Part shown: positions 18,964 through 28,600 of the stretch, one piece after another | How the letters are laid out: the number at the start of each line of letters is the position of its first letter | Numbering within the stretch: position 1 is the first letter of the stretch | Source: Lachnospiraceae bacterium | Lineage (GTDB): Bacteria > Bacillota > Clostridia > Lachnospirales > Lachnospiraceae | Length of the DNA stretch: 64,000 nucleotides | Direction: 5' to 3' | Assembly (NCBI GenBank): GCA_017399685.1 | Contig: JAFQBM010000040.1 | Span: 62,001 to 126,000 of the forward strand | Notes under the pieces: generated by a model | Seen by the model: only the letters and a program-made list of their open reading frames with translations | What the model was told of the DNA's origin: nothing | Databases searched by the model: none | Translations under genes and position numbers: made by a program

Positions 18964-21900
18964 TTAAGGTGTTCCTTCTATTCTGTTAGATATAGGTAAA
19001 TTAAAGTAAAATTTTTGTTTTGTATAATGGTCATAAAATACAAATTTAACATTCATAACATCATTATAAAAATCCCAATCACCATAAATATACTCTATTC
19101 CATATCTGTTTACATTATCTGTTCTTGTCCACAGTGCCCATGTATCATGCCCAGCGCCATATAGCCAATTTTTCATATGAACTTCACCATTGTTAGTTAC
19201 CCAAAATGTTGCTGTGTCTGTTCCATAATCATAACCAGTCCAGAATGCCCATTTTTCATTATTTCCAATTCCAGTAGTTAATGGCATTGTTTCTGTAGGA
19301 AGAGTTTCTAAATAATAGCTTCCACTTACCGTACTATAATACAATTTAAATTCTCCAATTGTTCCACCAGTAATATTAATATCACTTGCTTGAACACTTC
19401 CTTTTTCATCAACATAAAAAGTTCCATCACCGTTAGAAATAGTTGAACCTATAATTTTACCAGCTTCAATTGTTTTACCTAAAATAACATCTCCAGTAAT
19501 ATTTTCAGCATCAACACTTCCTGCTTTTACATTCAAAGCATTTACAAATTCTGTTGTAACAGTATCTTTTGTTATAGTTGTAACATGCTCATCTAAATCA
19601 GGACTACTAATCTTAATCATTTCTCCATCAAATGTTAATGCACCACCACCAAAACTAAATGTACCATCCTTTAAATTGATATATGTTCCTGTGGTTTTAG
19701 AATAGTTTTCAGAGTAAATATCACCACCAATAATTTGAGAACCGTAAACATATGAATTTTGGGAAAATTTGGATGATAAACCGTATCCTATGGAAGTAGT
19801 GAATTTTTCACCATCATAATATACATATTCATGTTTTCCCAAACCTAAAGATGCTGAAGCCCAATTGTTTTCTGTAAATACTAAAACGTTATGTGTAATT
19901 CTTAATTGTTCTTGAGAGTAACTGTCAGAAATGTCATCATAACTTCTACAAAAAATACCTTGATTATCAATACCAACTTCTTCACTATTGTTATTACTAA
20001 TTTGAACGAGAGAACTTTTTAATCCATTTTGTACCCAATTATTAATTTCTTCCTTAGCAACACTTCCTTTTGTTGCTTGCATACTTACATATGAAAAATT
20101 AGTACTCATGCTTTGAGCAGATTCTAATATATCATCTATATCACTTGAGACATCCTTTACTTTTGATACATCTGAAAATTCAACTTCAAGAGATTGAATA
20201 GAAGAGAAGGAGAGCGTATAACCAATAAGACGCAATCTATAAATATCTCCATCGACACGAATTCTAATCCAGTTACCAAGTTCAAACATATTAATAATAG
20301 GTTTAAATTCTGGCATAACTAATAGATTGTGTAGAGTAGATGAAATAGAATGTTTATATGATGCAGATTTGATTAATTCTTTCTTTGCTAATTCAATAAA
20401 CTCCTTGGCATGTTCAATTATTTCTGCATCACTCAATCCGTCAGAAATGAAGTTTGAGTTTTGATAAGTATCTTCACGTTTATACGCACAGAAGATTTTA
20501 TATAAATCTTCACCAAGATAATTCTTAAAATTCAATATAGATTGAATTTCTTGTTGCTCAGATACAGCATTATCATAGATTTGTTGCCATTCATCGATAG
20601 CAGCTTGTCTTTTATCTATTTCACTTTGGCATACCTGTAACTTTTTATAATATGGCAAATAAAGCACATCATAAAATTCTGCATTTGTATTCGCCTGATT
20701 TAATTCAATTAAGGTATCCATTGCGACTTGTATAGCATCATAAAATGAAGTAAGTCGATTTAAACTATAATAAGTTAAGGCTTCTTCGAAATCATCTAAA
20801 TCTTCAATAGACAATACATCAAAAACGGAATATTCCTCTTCAGCATTATTAGATATGCCTTTCATGATTTTCTGTTCTATAAAAGACTGATAATCATCGT
20901 GAACAATAACTCTTATGGTTTTTGAATAAGCTACATCTTCTTTATCAGAATTGTTAATAACTTTAAAATTACCAGTCCAAGCTCCTTGGTGATTTCCATT
21001 TTTATCTTCTCCAATATAATTATATGTGCTGTTATTTACTTCTAATTTAACATATCCTGTTTTAATATATATCTTTGCATAATTTTTTAATGCACTTTCA
21101 ACTGTTGATATACTTGTAGAAGCAGTAACACTACTTAATCCAAGAGGACTTAAATTGGCAGAAGTTAGCTTATTAGCTTCTGTCTGTACTGTAACTTCGA
21201 ACTGTTCAATAGTTGGCATCATACTATGAGTATAGTAATTTATTTTATCTATTGACTCGTAAATATCATTAACAATAGTTTCATATCTATCTTTATAAGA
21301 AAGATATAATTCATCATATGTATCAAGTTTTTCTACCAATTCCACTGGCATATCTTTCTTTTGCTCATTGCTAACATAAACGATATTATCTGTACCATTC
21401 ATATTAAGCAATCGGATAGTAGAAGTCATGATATCATCACCAGCAACCATCTTTAAACAGTTCTTTACAGAACCTATATCAGTAGTAAAATTAATACTAT
21501 CTGTTAAATTTTCTTTGTCCACATAAATTGTAGTATCTTGTCCGAAGTATTTTATATTTTTACTTGAGCATTCTGGGCATATAAAATCATTACTGTCATT
21601 GCTAGAAAAATCACAAATATCTGACCTATATCCACAATCTTCACAATTAGAATATAAATCATATACATAAATACCTCTGGTCTTGGTATCAAACACAAAG
21701 ATACATTTAAACTGTTCCGCACATTCTCCTGTTAAGAAATCATAGACAGAAGTACCATCAACACTAAAACTTCTTTGGATATTTATCAAACTGGAATCTA
21801 CATGTTTAAGTTCATAATGAGGAGCATAAGATAATACCCTATGAAGAAATGAAGCATCATGATTTTCGAAGTTATAAAATTTTGTTACAACATAATCAGG

Positions 21901-22308
21901 TCTACCTATATCAACTTCTGTATTAACTTCCAAACCATGTATATAGCATTGGGATAATTCAGCTTCACATAAGGATGTTCCAGTAACAGTTTTTGTCACA
22001 TTTTCGTTAGAATCGTCCAATGAAACTGTGATTTCAAAGTACTCATCCAGTTCTTTTACATAGACCAATTTCAAGTCTGCAATATCTGTCCATAATGGCT
22101 CATTTATTTTTTTTTCGTTTTCTATAACTGATTTATATACCTGAAAAGTAATTTTGTTTGCACTGTTTAAATTTGCTTCATATCTAACAGTTTCAGTGTC
22201 GATATTTCTTATTTGTCCCAAGTGCCTGTAATCTCTGGTGGACAATATAAAAGTAAAGTCTTCGACATTATTATTAACATCGAAGACTAATCTATTTCCA
22301 ATTCCCAT
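18964..22308 (-). CDS. tail-associated protein (Tal / minor structural protein)
   Basis: 1,114 residues, starting immediately after the distal-tail gene. The N-terminal ~400 residues follow the gp18-like Tal fold that closes the tail tube. The middle has long helices. The C-terminal ~350 residues are short-repeat beta-helix (GDIYSENYSKTTGTYINLKD, then SVQASDINITGGTIGEFKLY), as in phage minor structural proteins. A zinc-ribbon-like insert (CEDC and CPEC) occurs near residues 215-245 within the gp18-like part, an unusual addition. No peptidase motif was found. Confidence 0.8.
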   Translation of the reverse strand: MGIGNRLVFDVNNNVEDFTFILSTRDYRHLGQIRNIDTETVRYEANLNSANKITFQVYKSVIENEKKINEPLWTDIADLKLVYVKELDEYFEITVSLDDSNENVTKTVTGTSLCEAELSQCYIHGLEVNTEVDIGRPDYVVTKFYNFENHDASFLHRVLSYAPHYELKHVDSSLINIQRSFSVDGTSVYDFLTGECAEQFKCIFVFDTKTRGIYVYDLYSNCEDCGYRSDICDFSSNDSNDFICPECSSKNIKYFGQDTTIYVDKENLTDSINFTTDIGSVKNCLKMVAGDDIMTSTIRLLNMNGTDNIVYVSNEQKKDMPVELVEKLDTYDELYLSYKDRYETIVNDIYESIDKINYYTHSMMPTIEQFEVTVQTEANKLTSANLSPLGLSSVTASTSISTVESALKNYAKIYIKTGYVKLEVNNSTYNYIGEDKNGNHQGAWTGNFKVINNSDKEDVAYSKTIRVIVHDDYQSFIEQKIMKGISNNAEEEYSVFDVLSIEDLDDFEEALTYYSLNRLTSFYDAIQVAMDTLIELNQANTNAEFYDVLYLPYYKKLQVCQSEIDKRQAAIDEWQQIYDNAVSEQQEIQSILNFKNYLGEDLYKIFCAYKREDTYQNSNFISDGLSDAEIIEHAKEFIELAKKELIKSASYKHSISSTLHNLLVMPEFKPIINMFELGNWIRIRVDGDIYRLRLIGYTLSFSSIQSLEVEFSDVSKVKDVSSDIDDILESAQSMSTNFSYVSMQATKGSVAKEEINNWVQNGLKSSLVQISNNNSEEVGIDNQGIFCRSYDDISDSYSQEQLRITHNVLVFTENNWASASLGLGKHEYVYYDGEKFTTSIGYGLSSKFSQNSYVYGSQIIGGDIYSENYSKTTGTYINLKDGTFSFGGGALTFDGEMIKISSPDLDEHVTTITKDTVTTEFVNALNVKAGSVDAENITGDVILGKTIEAGKIIGSTISNGDGTFYVDEKGSVQASDINITGGTIGEFKLYYSTVSGSYYLETLPTETMPLTTGIGNNEKWAFWTGYDYGTDTATFWVTNNGEVHMKNWLYGAGHDTWALWTRTDNVNRYGIEYIYGDWDFYNDVMNVKFVFYDHYTKQKFYFNLPISNRIEGTP

Positions 22309-22309
22309 A

Positions 22310-23176
22310 TTAAATTACCCCCATCTTACAAATAGGAGAGTAGGACAAATGAATAGTACACGGAAGAGTTACAGAAAAAATATTTTCTATTTGGTCATCT
22401 TCGTTGTCTACTTCATAATAATCATCACTATCTCCACATTTATTTATAATTTTTACAAAATTGTAATTGAAGTCGTTGTATAGCGTTGGATGAGATTTAT
22501 TAGAAATGATGATTTTGTTTTCCCCATCCAAAGTAATAATTTCTCCTTCAACACAATTTTTAATTATCACACTTTCTTCTTCTTGTGAATTTTTAATTTC
22601 TAAATCTCCATCTTCTAAGACAGTAATTTGTAAAACACGAGGATATATGTATCCAATTTCATCAGAATTATCATATATAGAAAACTCATCATTTATATCT
22701 GAAAAATCCATATCAAAGTCTAGTGGTTCATAATATCCGAACGAAGCATCAGCTTGAAATGATAATTCAAGACCAATAATATTTTCACCAAGCGTAACCA
22801 TTTGGATACTTGAAAATGTTCCTCTGAAATACATATTAGAACATTTTCCGTCACTATATATCATTTTGAATTTACGATAACTTTTTTTATTAAGCCATCG
22901 CATAATTTTACTAACTTCATTTTCAGTCATGAATCTTTTTTCGTTGATAAAGTAACCACATTCATTTTTGCAAATTTGAAACGTAGCTGAAAATGGTTCA
23001 TCATATTTAGTTGATAAAATTTTAAACTTATTCAATCTTGGACGATTGATTGTATTTAAGGACAAATTACTACCAATACTTACTGTTTTTATTCCCGAAC
23101 CTCCATTAAAAGAACAAAGAATGCATCCGAAATCAGAAAGTTTTTGTCCGTTAAACTCAAAATCAGTAAAAGACAA
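22310..23176 (-). CDS. distal tail protein (Dit-like)
   Basis: 288 residues, TTG start at 23176 behind AGGAGG. The N-terminal FEFNGQKLSDFGCILCSFNGG is characteristic of the Dit N-terminal domain, which forms the hexameric hub at the tail tip. It lies directly before the Tal-like gene, separated by 1 bp, the conserved siphophage order. The C-terminal half would be the galectin-like domain. Confidence 0.85.
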   Translation of the reverse strand: MSFTDFEFNGQKLSDFGCILCSFNGGSGIKTVSIGSNLSLNTINRPRLNKFKILSTKYDEPFSATFQICKNECGYFINEKRFMTENEVSKIMRWLNKKSYRKFKMIYSDGKCSNMYFRGTFSSIQMVTLGENIIGLELSFQADASFGYYEPLDFDMDFSDINDEFSIYDNSDEIGYIYPRVLQITVLEDGDLEIKNSQEEESVIIKNCVEGEIITLDGENKIIISNKSHPTLYNDFNYNFVKIINKCGDSDDYYEVDNEDDQIENIFSVTLPCTIHLSYSPICKMGVI

Positions 23177-23322
23177 AATCCAACGCCTCCTTTCTTAATA
23201 TTAATTTTAATAGTTGTATTCAATCTAAAAAGGACAGGAGAGAACCTCCCATCCTATACAAATCTTATTTAATTTTATTTACATCTTCCAGTTTCTCCAT
23301 TCGTTAATTTTTTGCATAATAA

Positions 23323-23370
23323 AAAGACACCTTAGTTAGTATAAAAATTTATTAGTAACTAGGCATCTTT
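23323..23370 (-). terminator. terminator after the MORN-like gene
   Basis: A long imperfect stem around the 23345-23350 loop ends in a T-rich stretch on the minus strand. It separates the 23416-24630 gene from the tail-tip genes. Confidence 0.6.
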
Positions 23371-23415
23371 TACTATGATATTTAACTAAGTTTATTGTTG
23401 CTTTTTTCTAAAATC

Positions 23416-24630
23416 TTACTTCCATTTTAATTCACAATCAAAATTATAACTAGAAATTATTTCATTTATCTCGTCAATACTAATCGGTTCTGTTGATTTA
23501 TTAACAGCTTTTCCATTTTCAAATTTTCCGGTATTATGTACATAAAACTCATAATTTTCAGAATAAACTATACTCCATGCATCGTCATCACAAAATGTAC
23601 CATTGACAAATTCACCAACATACAACATTTTTACAGTGCCATCATCATTATACACAACTTCATAAGCATTTCCACTATCATCATTATATTTACCATCAAA
23701 AGTATTTCCAGAATAATACTTAAGCATATTCGCTTCAGAAGTTTCAATGAATTTATCTACATAAAGAATATCAGTTATTCTTGCATTAGTATTAGTGAAA
23801 TTTTTAATTTTTTCGTAATTAAAAGAATAAAGTATATTTATCCCACTGTTTTCGTCTTCATTACAAATTTTATCCGAATAAATCCATTCTGTTTTATTCA
23901 AATAACAAAAAGATTTATAATCCAAACGCTTTCCATTGTCAAAATTTGATTCGCAAATACCATACAATGTTCCATCTAGGTTGTAAGCATTAGTTACACA
24001 ATATCCATTCCATTTATAATTCTCATTGTATTGTCCTAAAAAATAAACTTCCTTATCATCTTCAAAGTACGTAAGAAGTATCGTTTCATTTATTAAATCT
24101 TCTGCAATATATACATTTCCATCAGAATCCGTTCCTATACATGTTTCAGAAGTAATAGAAGAAGTAACATAACCTATATCATTTGGTTGCATTGATACTT
24201 TTCCTATAGAAGAGGTAATGTCTAATGATGCATTTATAGGATTCATTCCTAAAAGCTTATTAATATCTCCAAGTTGGTCTTGAACCCCTCCATCATTATA
24301 TAAATAATCACTCATCACAGAAATTTCAGAACTCATTTCAGAAATTTCAGTATTTATCGTATCAATATCTTTGTCTAAAGCTACAATATCACTTCTTAGT
24401 TCTCCTAAATTATTTGCAACCAACCATGTTGCCCCTACTACCGCGCCAGCAATAGTCACAATAACAGTGATAACTCCACCTAGAGAAATTTGTATCACCT
24501 GTTTACTTACTTTACCATCTTTCGTCCTATTTTTCTCCTTTTTAGTTGCTTTTTTCTTATCCTTGTTGTATTTTCTCATATAAATAACTTCCTCAGTATT
24601 TGCCTTCGTATTTAACTTAAAACATCCCAT
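23416..24630 (-). CDS. membrane protein with MORN-like repeats, probable cargo gene
   Basis: 404 residues, ATG at 24630 behind GGGAGG; a second in-frame ATG with a ribosome site at 24579 is possible. A Lys-rich cytoplasmic start precedes one TM helix (VITVIVTIAGAVVGATWLVA), a coiled coil (about residues 75-110) and a C-terminal part with MORN-like units (FDGKYNDDSGNAYEVVYNDD). It has its own promoter and terminator inside the tail region, so it may be expressed in the lysogen. Function unknown. Confidence 0.7.
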   Translation of the reverse strand: MGCFKLNTKANTEEVIYMRKYNKDKKKATKKEKNRTKDGKVSKQVIQISLGGVITVIVTIAGAVVGATWLVANNLGELRSDIVALDKDIDTINTEISEMSSEISVMSDYLYNDGGVQDQLGDINKLLGMNPINASLDITSSIGKVSMQPNDIGYVTSSITSETCIGTDSDGNVYIAEDLINETILLTYFEDDKEVYFLGQYNENYKWNGYCVTNAYNLDGTLYGICESNFDNGKRLDYKSFCYLNKTEWIYSDKICNEDENSGINILYSFNYEKIKNFTNTNARITDILYVDKFIETSEANMLKYYSGNTFDGKYNDDSGNAYEVVYNDDGTVKMLYVGEFVNGTFCDDDAWSIVYSENYEFYVHNTGKFENGKAVNKSTEPISIDEINEIISSYNFDCELKWK

Positions 24631-24708
24631 TATTCTACCTCCCGTATTTTTATTTCAGGTAGAAAATAAAAGATGCAACAATTTGTGCATTGTTCTTTAT
24701 TGTTATAA

Positions 24709-24737
24709 ATTCTACCACTTTTATTAAATTGTGACAA
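24709..24737 (-). promoter_or_regulatory. promoter for the MORN-like gene
   Basis: On the minus strand, TTGTCA (24732-24737), a 17-bp spacer and TAGAAT (24709-24714), about 80 bp before the ATG at 24630. Confidence 0.6.
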
Positions 24738-24879
24738 GTTATTTATTATCCAATATTATAAAAATATCACATTTGTAAAAGATTGTAAATAATATTTTGT
24801 AACAAAATCCAAACATCATATTCCAAAATATGACATAATATAGTATAATTTGTTTATCAAGTGTAAAGGAGGTTAGAGT

Positions 24880-25011
24880 ATGCCAACTACAGGAGAAAAG
24901 CCAGGTAAGGGCGAATATACATGTGATAACTGTGGACAAGTAGTTGTATTAGATGATGATACTGATACAATGCCACCATGTCCAAAATGTGATGGAACAG
25001 AATTCCATTAA
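24880..25011 (+). CDS. small zinc-ribbon protein
   Basis: 43 residues (MPTTGEKPGKGEYTCDNCGQ...), ATG at 24880 behind AAAGGAGG. Two CxxC pairs (CDNC and CPKC) make a rubredoxin-like zinc ribbon similar to small 'zinc ribbon-containing' proteins. It is one of few plus-strand genes in the prophage and has a TATAAT at 24844-24849. Its stop overlaps the stop of a convergent 49-residue gene. It may be expressed in the lysogen. Confidence 0.75.
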   Translation: MPTTGEKPGKGEYTCDNCGQVVVLDDDTDTMPPCPKCDGTEFH

Positions 25012-25157
25012 TCAGCTAATGTATATCGTTTGATATTAAATGGCTTACCAAACCACTGAGTCCAGATTGCAAGTTCTTTTGAACCATTCTGGACTTTATA
25101 TTTTGAATGGTAGGTGAGTGGTAAAAGTTGTTTTAGTAAATACGTAATCTTTTTCAT
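25008..25157 (-). CDS. small phage protein
   Basis: 49 residues from the ATG at 25157, with GAAAGGA upstream: it begins MKKITYLLKQLLPLTYHSKY and contains a Trp-rich centre (IWTQWFGKPF). It is basic. It lies downstream of the terminator at 25182-25206 and converges on the zinc-ribbon gene, overlapping its stop by 2 bp. No family is assigned. Confidence 0.6.
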   Translation of the reverse strand: MKKITYLLKQLLPLTYHSKYKVQNGSKELAIWTQWFGKPFNIKRYTLAD

Positions 25158-25181
25158 AGCGTTATTTCCTTTCATCAAAAA

Positions 25182-25206
25182 AGAGACTAGATTTCTCTAA
25201 TCTCTT
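25182..25206 (-). terminator. terminator after the 81-residue gene
   Basis: GAGACTAGA pairs with TCTAATCTC around a short loop, followed on the minus strand by TTTTTT. Confidence 0.75.
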
Positions 25207-25232
25207 ACATTAAGTTAATAGTTAATATGTGT

Positions 25233-25478
25233 TTATTTTTCAAAACGATTTTCTAAAATACACTGTCCACCAGCAAATTTCACTTCGTCCCAACCCAATT
25301 TGTCTGCTTTTTCTCTAATCCATTCCTGAACTTTTTCAGTAACTTTTTGCATATCTTCTTCATCTGGGTGTCCCTGATTATAAATACCCAATACTTTCTT
25401 AGTATCCATGATAGTACAAGGATTATTTTTTGACCTGTCATTTGGGTCTGGGAAAACATATTTTCCTGCCATCTTCAT
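25233..25478 (-). CDS. small phage protein of unknown function
   Basis: 81 residues, ATG at 25478 behind AAGGAGA. It is a soluble, charged protein (KYVFPDPNDRSKNNPCTIMD, later KVQEWIREKADKLGWDEVKF) with a predicted helical C-terminal half. It is the first gene after the tape-measure terminator. Not recognised. Confidence 0.7.
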   Translation of the reverse strand: MKMAGKYVFPDPNDRSKNNPCTIMDTKKVLGIYNQGHPDEEDMQKVTEKVQEWIREKADKLGWDEVKFAGGQCILENRFEK

Positions 25479-25591
25479 ATTATCTCCTTCCTATTTTTTC
25501 TATTATTATAAACCCAAAACAGAAAAAATTCAACAAATTATAGTATTTTTTGTAAAAATGTAATCATAATAAAGTATAACCTTTCTATGAT

Positions 25592-25617
25592 AAGAGTAGA
25601 CCCGAAAGCCTACTCTT
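25592..25617 (-). terminator. terminator after the tape measure
   Basis: An 8-bp stem AAGAGTAG/CTACTCTT, 13 bp beyond the tape-measure stop. Confidence 0.6.
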
Positions 25618-25629
25618 TTAATTTATCTG

Positions 25630-28600
25630 TTATCTTGTATATCTAGCAAATGAATTTCCACCCCTCATATCACCAAAAGCAACATCTTTTAATTGCTTGC
25701 GAATAGAAGAGTTATCATTAATTGCAGACTTTAATTGTTTAGTAAATTCTTGTGGGTCATTTACTCCATACATCTGGATTCCTCCCAAATCAATTGTAAC
25801 ATTCTGATTCTGTGCTACAGGCTTAACATCAGGCACTTTCAATTCAGAAAGACTAGGCATATTCAAACTGAAATTAGACATCAGGTTAGGCATTCCAATC
25901 TTAGCCATAAATCCTTCTGGGTCTTGTGAAAATTCCCATAACTTCTGAGAGGCTTCATTAGTAAATACCATGTCACCTTTACCAACTTGCCCAATCAGTC
26001 CACTGGATTTATCATAATATAACTCTGAACCCATCTCGCCAATCAAAGCAATCTGGTCTTCAGGAATTCGTTTACTTCCTTTTGCGTACTCGTAAATAGG
26101 TAATCCATCTTTAGGCTTGTAATCCAAACTCCATCCTTCTTTGTCTAACCACTTACCATCTGCACCGACCCAGTAATACTTACCATTATGTCCAATCCAT
26201 GTATTGGTTTTCATTTTACCGTCTTTGCCAACAAAGTAATCATCAACCCATTGGTTTTCAAGCATATTACCATCAGCATCAAAGTTATACCACTCATTTG
26301 AGCCATCTGTCCATCCTAACTTATGCCAACCTGTAACAGCAGCACCAGAGCCATCTACATAACTCCAAGTACCAGACTTATTCTTAATCCATTGGTTAGT
26401 ATTCATGTTTCCATTTTCGTCTAAGTGATACCATTTATTATCCTTATCATACTTTGTCCATGAATCTTTAACTTGTTCGCCACCTTCATAATAGTTCCAA
26501 GTGCCATTGGTATCTTGAGTCCATCTGTCTTGTGGATTAGAAAGTGATTCTTCATCAGAAGAGTAATTGCTTTCTTTCTCCAAATTATCCGAATTAGATT
26601 CGCCTGCAATTAAATTCCGAATATCATCAACGGTAGACTGTAAAGTAGTCATGGTTTCAAGGAAGTTATCATTGTAGTCACTTACTAAATCAGCAACTCC
26701 ATTACTTGCAGAATCGAAAGCATTGGTTAATTTACTTGAAATAGTGTATCCTACATCATCAGCAGATTCCTTGATAGTTTCACTGATATTACTTGCATTT
26801 TCGTTAGTTGAATCAATAACTTCACTTACAAGTCGTTCTAAATCTGCCAAATGACCATTTACAAACTCTTGTGCTTCCTCGTATAATGAATCAAGCATAT
26901 CCTCAGTATTTTTAATATACCTGTCAAATTCAGTTTCCTCTAAGTTTTCCTTAGCTTCCTCTAATGAAACTTTGTATTCCTGAATCTTTGCTCTAGCTTC
27001 CTCAGAGTTATCCCCTTCATAAGCCTTTAATATCTTTTCTAATTTTGAAATTTCTTGAGTCTGTTCAGAAATGTTCTTTTCATAATCGTACATATCTTTC
27101 ATTTCATCAAGCATTTCTTTACGCTTATTTATGATTTCTTGAAGTGATTCTAAGAAAACGTCATAGCCTTCTGAAATTAAATCCCTCATAGCCTGTTGCT
27201 CGTCCTTACTAGCAAGAATAGATTCCTGTTGTAACTCAATCAATTCCTTCCTACGGTCAATCAAAGTCTGATTATTAGGGTCGTTAGCAATCTCAGCATT
27301 GATTTCTTTAATTTTCTTAGCATATTCATCAGCTTTAGAAAGATATACATTATAATTAATCGCATGAAGTCCTAATGTTGCCTGCCCTTCATCAGTGATA
27401 CCACTTTCATCAAACATGGTTTTATCAGACATCAACTCAATTAAGAAATCAGATTCGTCCTTAATATTAGAAATCTTGTCTAAAAGTCTATCAAAAGCCT
27501 CCCATTCTAAATCTCTAAGATTGTTTTGGTACTCAATCAAAGAACTGTTAGAATCTTCAAGAGATTTCTGCACATTACGGATACTGTCAACCATATCATA
27601 CCATGCTTCACTGTATGGTTTAATTTTACCAGTGTCCACAGAAGATTGAAGAGAATCCTTTAACTTTGCATATTCTTCTTGAAGCATATTAATATTAAGT
27701 TTTTGTGCATTGATTAATTCCTTGTAGTAATTGCCACTAACTACATATCCTTTTGATTCTGTTTGGTCTATGTAAGTTTCAAGCATTTCTACTTGGTGTT
27801 TATAACCACTTAGACTGTCTTCATACTCACTGAATATGTTTTCAAAGTGGGTCATGCCTAATTCAGAAATCTTATCCTTTAGGTCAACAATAGCATCGGA
27901 ACATTCAGTAGCTTTGGTATACCATTCTTCGTAAGCAGAAATCTGTTCTTTCAGTGTATCATCTGTAATATCTTCAATACTATAATCACCATTTTGAACA
28001 AGTTGCTTATAATGTTCTGACAAGCCTACAGAGTTAGCTTTTGCTATATAAATATCATAAGCCTTTTGTTGTGCAATTATTTCGGTATTAACTTCTGTGA
28101 GTTGTTTTAATAATGCATCGTTTCTTGTTGCCCATGTGCGATAAGTAGATGATGCAGTTTTCTCTAACTTACTAATTCTTGCTTGGATACGTTCAAGAAG
28201 TTTTTCAACCCAGTTGAAAGTTTCGATGGTTGCTTCTGCCTCTTTAGACGATGAAGAGGAACTGGAAGAAGAAACTGGTGCAGTAGAAATATTAGTAGTA
28301 TCAGCAATACCTTCTAATGCAGCAATTATAGAATTATATGTGTCTGCCACATCTTGTGCAGCCGACTTTTGTTTATTTAATTCTGCCATACCTTTCTTTA
28401 TTGCTTCACCATAGTTGCCGTCACTACCCATATATTCACTTGGAGAAAAGGTGGAACTTGATATTACACTAGCATATCCTGTAGTTGCATCCACTTGAAC
28501 CTTATAAAATTTACTCCATGCACTAGCGCTGTTTTTAATCAATTCCATTTCTAGCTTTGCTTTTGCGTCTGTAATTGATTTATAATTGTTTAAGTCAACT

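Noticed and set aside
22331..22344. GGAGAGT motif as another conserved hairpin
   Set aside because: It lies inside the coding end of the Dit gene (reading Tyr-Ser-Pro) and has no ACTCTCC partner.
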